Source: Streptomyces sp. NBC_00691
Lineage (GTDB): Bacteria; Actinomycetota; Actinomycetes; Streptomycetales; Streptomycetaceae
Direction: 5' to 3'
DNA length: 64,000 nt
Assembly: GCF_036226665.1 (NCBI RefSeq)
Contig: NZ_CP109007.1
Span: 1,488,001-1,552,000 of the forward strand
The notes beneath the pieces are model-generated. The model had not been told where the DNA came from and did no database searches. It saw only the letters and a list, made by a program, of their open reading frames with translations. Shown piece by piece: positions 17,008-25,277 of the stretch. The translations under genes and the position numbers were made by a program. The first letter of the stretch is position 1. Each line of letters begins with the position of its first letter.

Positions 17008-18183
17008 CTACTTTCCCCCCTTCAGCAGCTCCCGGCTGATCACCACACGCTGGATCTGGTTCGTGCCCTCGACGATCTGGAGCATCTTCGCCTCGCGCAG
17101 ATACCGCTCCACGGGGAAGTCCGCGGTGTACCCGTACCCGCCGAGCACCTGGACCGCGTCCGTCGTGATCCGCATGGCGGCGTCGGAGCAGAAGAGCTTG
17201 GCCATCGCCGCGCTCCGGCCGAAGGGCCGCCCCTCGTCCCGGAGCCGTGCCGCCTCCAGGTAGAGCGCACGGCCCGCCTCGATCAGGGTCGCCATGTCGG
17301 CGAGGAGGAAGCGCAGCCCCTGGAAGTCGGCGATCGGCCGGCCGAACTGGCGGCGTTCCCCGGCGTACGCGACAGCGGCGTCCAGAGCCGCCTGGCCGAG
17401 CCCGACCGCGCAGGCGGCGATGCCCAGCCGCCCCGAGTCCAGGGCGTCGAGGGCGATGGCGAAGCCCTGCCCCTCCGCGCCGAGGCGCCGTGCGTCGGGG
17501 ACCCGTACGCCGTCGAAGTGGAGCTGCGCGGTGGGCGAGCCCTTCATGCCCATCTTCCGCTCGGGCGGGGCCGCGCCCAGTCCCGGCGCGTCTCCCGGCA
17601 CCAGGAAGGCGGTGATGCCCCGCGACCCCTCCTCGCCGGTCCGGGCCATCACGGTGCAGAAGTCGGCGATCCCCCCATGGGTGATCCACGCCTTGGTCCC
17701 GTCGATCACCCAGTCGCCGCCGTCGCCGTCCCGGACGGCCCGGGTGCGGAGCGCCGCCGCGTCCGATCCGGCGGAGGGCTCGGAGAGGCAGTACGCGCCG
17801 AGCAGGCCGCCGCCGAGCATCGCGGGGAGGTGGGCGGCGCGCTGCTCGTCGGTGCCGTAGCGGGCGAGCGCGTGACAGGAGAGGCTGTGGACGCTGACGC
17901 CGAGCCCGACGGTGAGCCGTGCCGCGGCCAGCTCCTCGAGGACCTGGAGGTAGACCTCGTACGGCTGACCGCCCCCGCCGTGCGCGGGGTCGTAGGGCAG
18001 TCCGAGCAGCCCCGAGCGGGACAGCAGGGTGAACAGCTCGCGGGGGAACCGCCCGGCTTCCTCCTCCTCGGCGGCGCGCGGGGCGATCTCCCGCCGCGCG
18101 ATGTCCCGCGTCAGTGCGAGCAGCTCGCGGGCCTCGTCGGTGGGCAGCCGGCGCTGGACGCCGTCCGGGGTGCTGTCGGCCAT
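17008..18183 (-). CDS. acyl-CoA dehydrogenase
   Basis: ATG 18183 with AGGGAGGAG upstream gives 391 residues. The order of motifs is canonical: N-terminal helical domain; YCLSEPSAGSDAAALRTRAV (FAD and substrate contacts); WITHGGIADFCTVMARTG; and in the C-terminal helical domain RQFGRPIADFQGLRFLLADM. Near the end QIVEGTNQIQRVVISREL carries the catalytic glutamate. The enzyme introduces a trans-2 double bond into an acyl-CoA using FAD and electron-transfer flavoprotein. It resembles short/branched-chain type dehydrogenases, but chain specificity cannot be read. Nearby phosphotransferase and CrtC-like genes fit acyl-CoA metabolism. Confidence 0.95.
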   Translation of the reverse strand: MADSTPDGVQRRLPTDEARELLALTRDIARREIAPRAAEEEEAGRFPRELFTLLSRSGLLGLPYDPAHGGGGQPYEVYLQVLEELAAARLTVGLGVSVHSLSCHALARYGTDEQRAAHLPAMLGGGLLGAYCLSEPSAGSDAAALRTRAVRDGDGGDWVIDGTKAWITHGGIADFCTVMARTGEEGSRGITAFLVPGDAPGLGAAPPERKMGMKGSPTAQLHFDGVRVPDARRLGAEGQGFAIALDALDSGRLGIAACAVGLGQAALDAAVAYAGERRQFGRPIADFQGLRFLLADMATLIEAGRALYLEAARLRDEGRPFGRSAAMAKLFCSDAAMRITTDAVQVLGGYGYTADFPVERYLREAKMLQIVEGTNQIQRVVISRELLKGGK

Positions 18184-18332
18184 GGCCGGGCGCTCCTCCC
18201 TGCCGGGCGCGCACACGGGCACGGGCGTGCGGGGCGCGCGCGGGGTCGCGGGGAGTATGCCCGTTCGAGGCGTCGGGATCACCCGGCGACCGGGGGATCA
18301 CACGGACGCCGGAGAGGCTCCCGGGCCGCCCC

Positions 18333-18488
18333 CTACATGAGGCCGGCCCGCGTGACGAGCACGGCGAGCAGGACGACCAGGGTCCAGCCGAGGACGTGCT
18401 CGAGGAGCTTGGGGCCCTGGTCGTCCTTCGGACCGCCCGTCCGGGCGCGGAGGAGGAATCGGGTGGTGGCGGCGGAGGCGGAGGTCAT
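18333..18488 (-). CDS. small single-pass membrane protein
   Basis: A 51-residue frame from ATG 18488 (AAGGTGG upstream): MTSASAATTRFLLRARTGG, a short charged stretch, then one transmembrane helix LGWTLVVLLAVLVTRAGLM at the C-terminus. A longer start at 18539 is possible but lacks a good ribosome site. It lies between the acyl-CoA dehydrogenase and the displaced peptidase 3' end, on the same strand. The single helix with a positive N-terminal side is plausible for a real micro-protein, but evidence is limited to composition and the ribosome site. Confidence 0.5.
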   Translation of the reverse strand: MTSASAATTRFLLRARTGGPKDDQGPKLLEHVLGWTLVVLLAVLVTRAGLM

Positions 18489-18563
18489 GGCGACCACCTT
18501 GCGGTACGGGGGCGGCCCCGGGGTAGAGACGTCGGTCACGTCCCCCGGGGCCGGGCCGCCGCG

Positions 18564-18708
18564 TCAGACGACGCCGAGGGCCGCGAGCGCCTTGCGCTGC
18601 GCGGGCGAGGGCCGCTCGGGGAAGTAGAGGTAACAGACCCCTCCTGTGCCGGAGACCACTTTCCCGCTCGCGTTGTACCGCTTGGTGCGGAGCCAGATGT
18701 TCTCCACA
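18564..18708 (-). pseudogene. displaced 3' end of the C39-like peptidase gene
   Basis: The reverse strand encodes 46 residues and a stop, beginning ENIWLRTKRYNASGKVVSGT and ending QRKALAALGVV, with no start. This matches the C-terminus of the peptidase at 44679-46085: 29 of 45 residues from ENIWL onward are identical. The stretch from the shared core to the stop is 142 nt in both places (18564-18705 and 44679-44820). Joining 18564-18705 to 44821-46085 restores an ORF of the same length, in frame. I read it as the native 3' end cut off by island insertion. Codon use here is normal for the chromosome. Confidence 0.85.
18691..18705. repeat. left attachment core of the island
   Basis: AGCCAGATGTTCTCC at 18691-18705 is repeated exactly at 44806-44820. 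It lies where homology to the peptidase 3' end stops on this side. In the peptidase it encodes ENIWL. Confidence 0.75.
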
Positions 18709-19549
18709 TGGGAGGGCGCCGCACACTACGCGGCACCCTCCTGCACAAACATGCAGGTCAGAGGCACGAACCATGCGAGGTAAATCGGGCGCAGATGCGC
18801 TGGTGCTGACCTGGTGCTGACTTCCGCCGGCGTCCGTTCCGGTCCGTTCGGGTGCGTCGTGCCGGATCGGTGCTGACTCCCTCCCCCGCCACATCTCCGT
18901 GCGGCGGTTCCCCGCCCGGGGCACGCGCAGGTGCTCGCACGCGTCATCGACACCGTCATGCGACGAGCAGAGACCTCCCCGCCGGACATCAGTCCGCTCC
19001 TTCCGTCCGACATCAACCGCATGGCACTCCTCCGGTTGGCTCGGATCCGCTCCATCGGCCGCGGCAGGTCGTTCCTGGACAACATTCCTTCCCGTAGGCA
19101 TTGCTTCGGCGCCGCCCCCTTCCTCAACTTCACGTCGGCACGGGAGGCGGGCCGTCTCCGTTCGGGTGGTGTCTACGTCATGACAGCCATGGAGATCGGC
19201 TAGACCTTCAGCGCGCCCGCGCTTCGCCATTGAGGCCCACAGGGCGAGGCCGGCGCTGACGGAGCGGAGGTGGCGCGGACTTCCAGCGGCGCGAATCCGC
19301 ACTGCGAATACGAGCGCGACCTGCCACGGCGGTTCAGATCGGTGTGCCACGGTTCAGTAGACGAGCGACTGACACTCGACAACAGAACCACAAGAACGTC
19401 TGCACGTTCAGTGCGGGTCTACTGAACTGGCTTCACCCTCTCATCTCCTCGCAATCAAAGCGTCCTTCATGCTTGACATGGATCCGACCGCGGGTGCCTC
19501 ATGGTGGACACCCCCGACGTGCAGGCCAGCGGCTCGGTCACAGAACTCT
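18709..19549. other. island left end, no recognisable gene
   Basis: About 840 bp without a supported gene. It begins with a hairpin (GGAGGG/CCCTCC arms, 18711-18741), then a small CTGCA/TGCAG stem, then three GGTGCTGAC repeats. Small frames on both strands around 18.7-19.2 kb lack family features and normal composition. An inverted repeat, GTTCAGTAGAC at 19352-19362 with GTCTACTGAAC at 19417-19427, frames the region upstream of the first mannanase. Confidence 0.5.
18802..18877 (+). repeat. left arm-type repeats (three GGTGCTGAC)
   Basis: GGTGCTGAC at 18802-18810 and 18813-18821 (11-bp step) and again at 18869-18877. The pair matches the pair at 44708-44727 near the other junction. Tyrosine integrases bind such tandem direct repeats on both arms of attP, which is the reading proposed here. 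Confidence 0.6.
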
Positions 19550-19561
19550 GACAACGTTGTC
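19550..19561. promoter_or_regulatory. LacI-type operator (motif A) upstream of the first mannanase
   Basis: The perfect palindrome GACAACGTTGTC lies 57 bp before the mannanase ATG, in the context TGACAACGTTGTCTA. The same 15-mer recurs at 36469-36483 in front of the ROK kinase gene. LacI-family operators typically centre on CG within such palindromes. Confidence 0.75.
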
Positions 19562-19618
19562 TAGTCGTCGGAGTTCTGCGCGGACGGGCTCCTTCCACCA
19601 TTTCTCACAAGGAGAGGC

Positions 19619-20911
19619 ATGACCAAGTCACCGCGCAGGACGTGGCTCACGGCCGCAGGCAGCGCCCTCGCCGGCGTCGCCGGGCTGCTGCTGCCCGTCT
19701 TCGGCACCGCCGGAGCCGCCCAGGCCGCCGACGGCGGCATCCACGTCAGCAACGGCCGCGTGTACGAGGCCAACGGCAACGAGTTCGTGATGCGCGGGGT
19801 CAACCACGCGCACGCCTGGTACCCGACCGAGACCGGGGCCATCACGGACATCGCCGCCAAGGGTGCCAACACCGTCCGCGTCGTCCTGTCCAGCGGCGAC
19901 CGCTGGACGGAGACGAGCGCCTCCCAGGTGTCGTCGATCATCGGCGACTGCAAGACCAGCAAGGTCATCTGCGTCCTGGAGGTGCACGACACCACCGGGT
20001 ACGGCGAGGACGGCGCCGCCGCCTCCCTCGACCAGGCCGCCGACTACTGGGTGGGCGTCAGGAGCGCCCTTCAAGGCCAGGAGGACTACGTCGTCGTCAA
20101 CATCGGCAACGAACCCTACGGAAACAGCGGTTACACCGCTTGGACCGGCGCGACCAAGAGCGCCATCGGGAAGCTCCGGAGCGCCGGCATCGAGAACGCG
20201 CTCATGGTGGACGCCCCCAACTGGGGCCAGGACTGGTCGAACACGATGCGCGACAACGCCGCCTCGGTCTTCGCCTCCGACCCGCGCCGCAACACGATCT
20301 TCTCGATCCACATGTACGGCGTGTACGACACGGCCGCCGAGGTCCAGAACTACCTCAACCACTTCGTGAACAACAGACTGCCGATCGTCGTCGGAGAGTT
20401 CGGCGACAACCACAGCGACGGCAACCCCGACGAGAACGCCATCATGGCCACCGCCCGCTCGCTCCGCGTCGGCTACCTGGGCTGGTCCTGGAGCGGCAAC
20501 GGCAGCGGCGTCGAGTACCTCGACATGGTCACCGGCTTCGGTCCGAACGCGCTCACCGCCTGGGGCGACCGCTTCTTCAACGGCGCCGACGGCATCTCCG
20601 CCACCTCCACCCGCGCCACGATCTATGGCGGCGGATCCAACGGCGGCGGCACCGGCGGCACTGCCCCGAACGGCTACCCGTACTGCCTGAACGGCAGCTC
20701 CTCCGACCCCGACGGCGACGGCTGGGGCTGGGAGAGCAACCGCTCCTGCGTCGTCCGCGGCAGCACCGCCGACACCGGGTCGGGCGGCGGCACTGCCCCG
20801 AACGGCTACCCGTACTGCCTGAACGGCAGCTCCTCCGACCCCGACGGCGACGGCTGGGGCTGGGAGAGCAACCGCTCCTGCGTCGTCCGCGGCAGCACCG
20901 CCGACCGCTGA
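19619..20911 (+). CDS. secreted endo-beta-1,4-mannanase, GH5 (subfamily 8-like) with two CBM10-like modules
   Basis: ATG 19619 with AAGGAG at 19609-19614; 430 residues. The signal peptide (SPRRTWLTAAGSALAGVAGL...AQAA) has a twin arginine and may use the Tat route. The GH5 domain spans about 38-335. The acid/base glutamate is E165 in VVVNIGNEPYGN, and the nucleophile is E260 in IVVGEFGDN. After a Gly/Thr linker come two copies of a CBM10-like module (NGYPYCLNGSSSDPDGDGWG). It cuts internal beta-1,4 bonds of mannan outside the cell. Its paralogue at 32433 shares the catalytic domain but has a CBM2. A motif A operator lies just upstream. Confidence 0.92.
   Translation: MTKSPRRTWLTAAGSALAGVAGLLLPVFGTAGAAQAADGGIHVSNGRVYEANGNEFVMRGVNHAHAWYPTETGAITDIAAKGANTVRVVLSSGDRWTETSASQVSSIIGDCKTSKVICVLEVHDTTGYGEDGAAASLDQAADYWVGVRSALQGQEDYVVVNIGNEPYGNSGYTAWTGATKSAIGKLRSAGIENALMVDAPNWGQDWSNTMRDNAASVFASDPRRNTIFSIHMYGVYDTAAEVQNYLNHFVNNRLPIVVGEFGDNHSDGNPDENAIMATARSLRVGYLGWSWSGNGSGVEYLDMVTGFGPNALTAWGDRFFNGADGISATSTRATIYGGGSNGGGTGGTAPNGYPYCLNGSSSDPDGDGWGWESNRSCVVRGSTADTGSGGGTAPNGYPYCLNGSSSDPDGDGWGWESNRSCVVRGSTADR
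20654..20905 (+). repeat. exact 120-bp duplication encoding two CBM10-like modules
   Basis: 20654-20773 and 20786-20905 are identical over 120 bp, separated by a 12-bp spacer. Each unit encodes one module. The absence of even silent differences points to a very recent duplication or gene conversion. Confidence 0.92.
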
Positions 20912-20917
20912 GGCACC

Positions 20918-20955
20918 GGGGTGCCCTCCCGTACTCGGCGACGGGAGGGCACCCC
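20918..20955. terminator. bidirectional terminator between mannanase and ABC exporter
   Basis: A 15-bp perfect stem (20918-20932 with 20941-20955) with an 8-nt loop lies between convergent stops at 20911 and 20971. Confidence 0.88.
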
Positions 20956-20970
20956 ACGTCGTACTGCGGG

Positions 20971-22731
20971 TCAGGCCAGCTGGGTGGCCTGCAGACGGGC
21001 GTACGCGGAGTCGCGGGCGAGCAGTTCCCGGTGGCTCCCGGACTCCACCACCCGCCCCCGTTCCAGCACCACGATCCGGTCCGCCCGCCTGATCGTGGAG
21101 AGCCGGTGAGCCACGACGAAGACCGTCCGGCCGGCGACGAGGCGGGCGAGAGCCTCCTGGACCTGTGCCTCGGAGCGGGCGTCCAGCGCCGAGGTCGCCT
21201 CGTCGAGCACCAGCACCCGGGGGTCGCGGACGAGGGCCCGGGCGATCGCGAGCCGTTGGCGCTGGCCGCCGGAGAGCCGGGCGCCGCGCTCGCCCACGAC
21301 GGTGTCGAGGCCGTCCGGGAGCGCGTCGACGAACTCCGCGGCGTTGGCGTCACGCAGGGCGCGCCGCAGTGTCTCGTCGTCGACGCGCTCCATGCCGTAG
21401 GTGACGTTCTCGCGGATGCTTCCCTCGAAGAGGACGGACTCCTGGGGGACGACGGAGACGAATCTGCGGAAGCTCCGCAGATCCAGCTCCGCCATGTCCT
21501 GTCCGTCGAGGCGGACCCGGCCGGCCGTGGGGCGGTGGAAGCCGAGCACCAGGTTGAGCAGGGTGGACTTCCCGGCGCCGGAACCGCCGACGATCGCGAG
21601 GGTGGTCCCGACCGGCACGTCGAGGTCCACGTCGCTCAGGGCGGGCTCGTCGGCGTCGCCGTGCGTGAGACCCACGCCCTCGAACCGGAACGCCCCGGCG
21701 ACCGAATCGACCCGCCGCTTGCCGTCGTTCGTCTCCAGGTCGGGTGCCTGGAGGACCTCACCGACGGACTTGAGGGACTCCGCGGCCTTGCCCACCACGG
21801 GCGCGAGGGCGAGCAGGCTCGTCACGGCTCCGGTGAGGGTGGAGAAGTAGGCGCTGAGCATGACGACCTCGCCCGGTGTGACCGACGTCCACCCGTAGTA
21901 GGCGACGAGCGCCGCGCCCGCGAGACAGGCCGTGCCGAGGCCGTTGAAGACGACCCAGGACAGGGATCCGAAGCGGGCGTTGAGCAGGTCGAGCCGGGTC
22001 CCCTCGCGCTGCACCCGGTCGAGCTCGTGTCCGACGCGGCCCAGGGCCGCGCGCTCCAGCGCGTGGGCCCGGGTGATGGGGATGAGGGTGGCCATGTCCG
22101 TGACGGAGGCGGACATGCGCTCCACCGAACGCCGGTAGGAGGTGTTCCCCTCGCCGAGCCGCGCGCGCAGGGCCCCGATGAGCAGCACGGCCACGGGGAC
22201 GAGGACGAGGAAGACCGGCAGGAAGACCGGGGTCACGACGGCGATGACGGCGAGGCCGCCGGCCAGCGTCGCGACGGCGGTGAGGCCGTTGTCCGCGGTC
22301 TGCTGGAGTCCCGTCTCCAAGGTCTCGACGTCCCGGACCACCTTGGCGTGCAGCACGGACGAGCTGGTGCGGCTGTGGAAGCCGATGGAGAGCTGCTGCA
22401 TCCGGGTCACGAGGGCGGACCGCAGATCGCGGCCGAGCCGGCGTACCGCCCCGTGCATCCAGCGGACGTACAGCAGGTGCAGCGGTGGGTTCAGGAGGAG
22501 GACCGTGAGCATCACGGCGCAGTTCCCCCACAGTTCGGAGATCGGCCGGTGCTCGACGACGACGTCGATCACGTTCGCCGTCACCGGGGGGAGCAGCCAG
22601 ACGGGCGCGTGCTTGGCGAAGAAGACCGCCACGGCCCCGGCGAGACGCGCGTGATCGGGCAGGAAGAGGTGGTGGACGGTGCGGATCGGGTGTTCGCCGC
22701 GGTAGCGGTGGTCGAGCGGACTGTTGTTCAT
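20971..22731 (-). CDS. ABC exporter, fused membrane and ATPase domains
   Basis: A 586-residue type IV half-transporter. Residues about 25-310 form the six-helix membrane domain. The nucleotide-binding domain has Walker A GGSGAGKST at about 385, the Q-loop VVPQESVLFEGSIRENVTYG, the signature LSGGQRQRLAIARAL, Walker B VLVLDEATSALD and the H-loop VVAHRLST. All catalytic residues are present. Half-transporters of this kind dimerise and export lipids, peptides or oligosaccharides. The substrate is unknown. It is inside the mannan island but has no obvious role in import, and it converges on the first mannanase. The start at ATG 22731 has only a distant GAAGGAAG. Confidence 0.9.
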   Translation of the reverse strand: MNNSPLDHRYRGEHPIRTVHHLFLPDHARLAGAVAVFFAKHAPVWLLPPVTANVIDVVVEHRPISELWGNCAVMLTVLLLNPPLHLLYVRWMHGAVRRLGRDLRSALVTRMQQLSIGFHSRTSSSVLHAKVVRDVETLETGLQQTADNGLTAVATLAGGLAVIAVVTPVFLPVFLVLVPVAVLLIGALRARLGEGNTSYRRSVERMSASVTDMATLIPITRAHALERAALGRVGHELDRVQREGTRLDLLNARFGSLSWVVFNGLGTACLAGAALVAYYGWTSVTPGEVVMLSAYFSTLTGAVTSLLALAPVVGKAAESLKSVGEVLQAPDLETNDGKRRVDSVAGAFRFEGVGLTHGDADEPALSDVDLDVPVGTTLAIVGGSGAGKSTLLNLVLGFHRPTAGRVRLDGQDMAELDLRSFRRFVSVVPQESVLFEGSIRENVTYGMERVDDETLRRALRDANAAEFVDALPDGLDTVVGERGARLSGGQRQRLAIARALVRDPRVLVLDEATSALDARSEAQVQEALARLVAGRTVFVVAHRLSTIRRADRIVVLERGRVVESGSHRELLARDSAYARLQATQLA

Positions 22732-23640
22732 GGCTTCTGCGGGCTTCCTTCGTCGGGGCCGGCCGCACCTCTCGCCGTGGCACGCGCCCGGTGACGGCGG
22801 GTGAGCCAGGGCAGAGGCCCGCCGCGTACGAAGGCAGCCCGGTTCCCCGGCCGTGGGACAGCCGGGTTCTCCCTGGGGCGAGGACGGCGGCGTGCTCTCC
22901 TAGAAGGATGCGTCGCGCGAACCCTTCGATTCCAGTGCTGACGGTGCCATTCGGAAGATTTGCGAAACCCTGGCTGAACCATCCCTCCGCCTCGCGGGTT
23001 CACGCGGAGCCAAGGCTCGGACGGGCAGGATGCAGCACCGGATCAGCCGGTCGGACAACCCGGCTTCCGGCAACCGAGGCAGGAAACGACAAGGCTGCTC
23101 CATTTGCGGACACCGGCGCGACGTCGATGGTCTTCACTGGCCGGCCCCGAACCGCCATCGTCGGGCAGCCAGTTCCTCCACCACGGCGCTGTCGTATTCC
23201 CCGTGAACTTCGGCTTCAGCGGCACGTCGGTGGCCGACACCAACAGGGTGTCGGCCGCGTTCACCCTGCCGCTGAGGAAGGCACCCGCGACCGTGCCGGT
23301 TCCCCCGCCCTGGGTGGCGTCCACAGGACTCCTTCCGAACCGGGCAGGGCCGGCGTAGCGGCGCGGGCCTCATGACGCGACCGGGCCGGGCACGGCCCTC
23401 CCGCACGGGCCGGGTTCCGGTGCCGCGGCTCTTCCAGGGGTCTCGCCCCCAGGGCTGGTGGTCGGACTTGTGCACCACCGCGGTCACGAGGTGGTTGCCG
23501 TCGACGGTGACCACATCTCGGTGGCAGATGCCCTGAGCGAAGAAGAAGAGGCAGGCCACCTCGAAGGTGTCCCCGGTGAGCCTGCGTACGCCGAGCAGCT
23601 CGCGCCATCCGTCCTTACGGACAGACAGGTCTGCCGGAAT
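22732..23640. other. gene debris between ABC exporter and IS remnant
   Basis: About 900 bp without an intact gene. On the reverse strand, 23134-23640 encodes an in-frame continuation of the transposase remnant that loses family resemblance after AHLHW. It then reads DLSVRKDGWRELLGVRRLTG and AVVHKSDHQPWGRDPW, which I do not recognise. A short reverse frame, 23043-23324, is equally orphan. The stretch is probably a mosaic of decayed mobile DNA. Confidence 0.45.
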
Positions 23641-24060
23641 CCAGTGCAGGTGGGCGAAGGCGCGCTCGACAGAACATCGTTGGTTTCCGAGCCCGGAGCC
23701 GTGTTAGGTGCCGCGTCGCGCGATCAGTGGCTTCACGTCGAGCGCGCGGACGAGGCGACGGTACTTGTCGTGGTCGTAGCCGCAGTCACCGAGCACGACG
23801 TCGGGGCGGCGCCGGGGCCGGCCGCGCTTGCCCCGCACGGGCGGCACTGCCTGGAGCAGCGGGATCAACTGGGTGACGTCGTTGCGGTTGCCGCCGGTCA
23901 GGGTGACGGCGAGCGGGATACCGCCGGCATCGGTGATCAAATTCAGTCCCGGATACCGGACCCGACGCTGCCCCTTGGGCAGCAGCGGATCGATCACCGC
24001 CCCCAACTCGCCATCGACTTCCGACGGCTTCTGCCGAGCCACTCCACACCCCCGGATCAA
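23641..24060 (-). pseudogene. decayed IS5-family transposase
   Basis: On the reverse strand, fragments of an IS5-type DDE transposase are recognisable. ELGAVIDPLLPKGQRRVRYPG comes from the N-terminal part and is fused directly to NLITDAGGIPLAVTLTGGNRNDV from the core, so the middle is deleted. LGDCGYDHDKYRRLVRALDVKPLIARRGT follows. A TAA at 23704-23706 interrupts the frame where relatives have glutamate (RRGTEHG), after which VERAFAHLHW is still readable. The protein cannot be active. No intact terminal inverted repeats were found. It lies 100 bp upstream of the first LacI gene. Confidence 0.8.
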
Positions 24061-24165
24061 CTGTCCCGGAGCGACCTGACCACCTTGTAGATCATTTCGT
24101 CAGGAGTTCCAAGAGCATGACCTGGCGGTATGGTCGGGGTGTCGAGGGTTCAGGATGGAGCTGGG

Positions 24166-25203
24166 GTGGCAGTGAAGCGGCCGACGATGGCGGACATCGC
24201 ACGTCGGGCGGGTGTGTCAAAGGTGGCGGTCTCGTACGCGCTCAACGACCAGCCCGGAGTCTCGGAGGCCACCCGTGCCTCGATCAAGAGCATCGCCGAG
24301 GAGCTGGGGTGGCGGGCTAACAGTGCGGCCCGGGCGCTGACCGGCGGGCGGGCGCAGGCGGTCGGGCTGGTTGTGCGGCGGCCGGCGCGGACGCTCGGGG
24401 TGGAGCCCTTCTTCATGGAGTTCATCAGCGGTGTGGAGGCGGTGCTCGCCGAGCGTTCGTACGCGCTGATGCTCCAGATGGCGGCCGACCAGGCGCAGGA
24501 GATCGAGGTATGCCGGCGCTGGTGGGGCGAGCGCCGAGTCGACGGCGTCTTCCTCATGGACCTGCTGACCGAGGACGAACGGGTCGGAGCGGTCCGGGAG
24601 ATCGGACTGCCCGCGGTCGTGATCGGGCCGCCGGAGGGGGCCGGGGGCCTGCCGGCCATCTGGTCGGACGACGGCGAGAGCGTGTACGAGATCGTGCGGT
24701 ACCTGGCGGCTCTGGGGCATCGGCGGATCGCGCGGGTGGCGGGCCCTGCCGGGCTCGCGCACACGGCGGCCCGCGACGCAGCGCTCGCTGAGGCATGCCG
24801 GGAGGTCGGCGTCCCGGCGGCGACGGTCGTGCACACGGACTACACCGGGGACGAGGGCGCGCGGGCCGCGCGGGCCCTCCTGATCGCGCCCGAACGGCCG
24901 ACGGCCATCGTCTTCGACAACGACATCATGGCGGTGGCTGCGCTGTCGGTGGCACAGGAGCTGGGCCTGTCGATCCCCGCCGACGTGTCGATCGTGGCCT
25001 GGGACGAGTCTCCGCTGACGCAGGTGGTGCGCCCGATGCTGTCGGCGGTCACCCGCGACATCCCGGCGTACGGGGCCCGCTCCGCGACCGCGCTGCTCGC
25101 CCTGATCGGCGGGGAGGACGTCGGCAGCATGCGCGAGGGGTACGCACACTTCGTGCCCCGGGGCAGCACCTCTCCCCCGCCGTCGGAGCCGGGCCCGCGC
25201 TGA
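24166..25203 (+). CDS. LacI-family regulator 1 of the mannan locus
   Basis: GTG 24166 (GGAG 5 nt upstream; GTG 24172 is an alternative) gives 345 residues. The DNA-binding head is TMADIARRAGVSKVAVSYAL with the hinge region SAARALTGGRAQ. The effector domain has the periplasmic-binding-protein fold (PFFMEFISGVEAVLAERSYA, IVFDNDIMAVAAL, ADVSIVAWDESPLTQVVRP). It closely resembles the second LacI protein at 31226 in the effector domain but differs in the recognition helix (VAVSYAL against GAVSIAF), so the two probably read different operators. It converges on the importer operon and likely senses a manno- or cello-oligosaccharide; that is inference. Confidence 0.9.
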   Translation: MAVKRPTMADIARRAGVSKVAVSYALNDQPGVSEATRASIKSIAEELGWRANSAARALTGGRAQAVGLVVRRPARTLGVEPFFMEFISGVEAVLAERSYALMLQMAADQAQEIEVCRRWWGERRVDGVFLMDLLTEDERVGAVREIGLPAVVIGPPEGAGGLPAIWSDDGESVYEIVRYLAALGHRRIARVAGPAGLAHTAARDAALAEACREVGVPAATVVHTDYTGDEGARAARALLIAPERPTAIVFDNDIMAVAALSVAQELGLSIPADVSIVAWDESPLTQVVRPMLSAVTRDIPAYGARSATALLALIGGEDVGSMREGYAHFVPRGSTSPPPSEPGPR

Positions 25204-25204
25204 T

Positions 25205-25263
25205 CGCCCGTCCACGGGCGGACCGTGCGGGGCCGGATCGTCCCCTGGTACGGCCCGGCCCCG
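25205..25263. terminator. two hairpins after LacI regulator 1
   Basis: CGCCCG/CGGGCG (25205-25220) and CGGGGCCGG/CCGGCCCCG (25228-25236 with 25255-25263) lie between the convergent ends of the LacI gene and the importer operon. Confidence 0.65.
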
Positions 25264-25277
25264 CCTCATGGCTCCCC

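Noticed and set aside
18726..19203. Small ORFs on both strands at the island left end
   Set aside because: Overlapping frames with atypical composition and no motif; they run through the arm repeats, so are probably non-coding.
19353..19367. tRNA D-arm-like sequence near the island left end
   Set aside because: Only the D-arm-like words match; no acceptor, anticodon or T arms can be folded. The att site is in a protein gene, not a tRNA.
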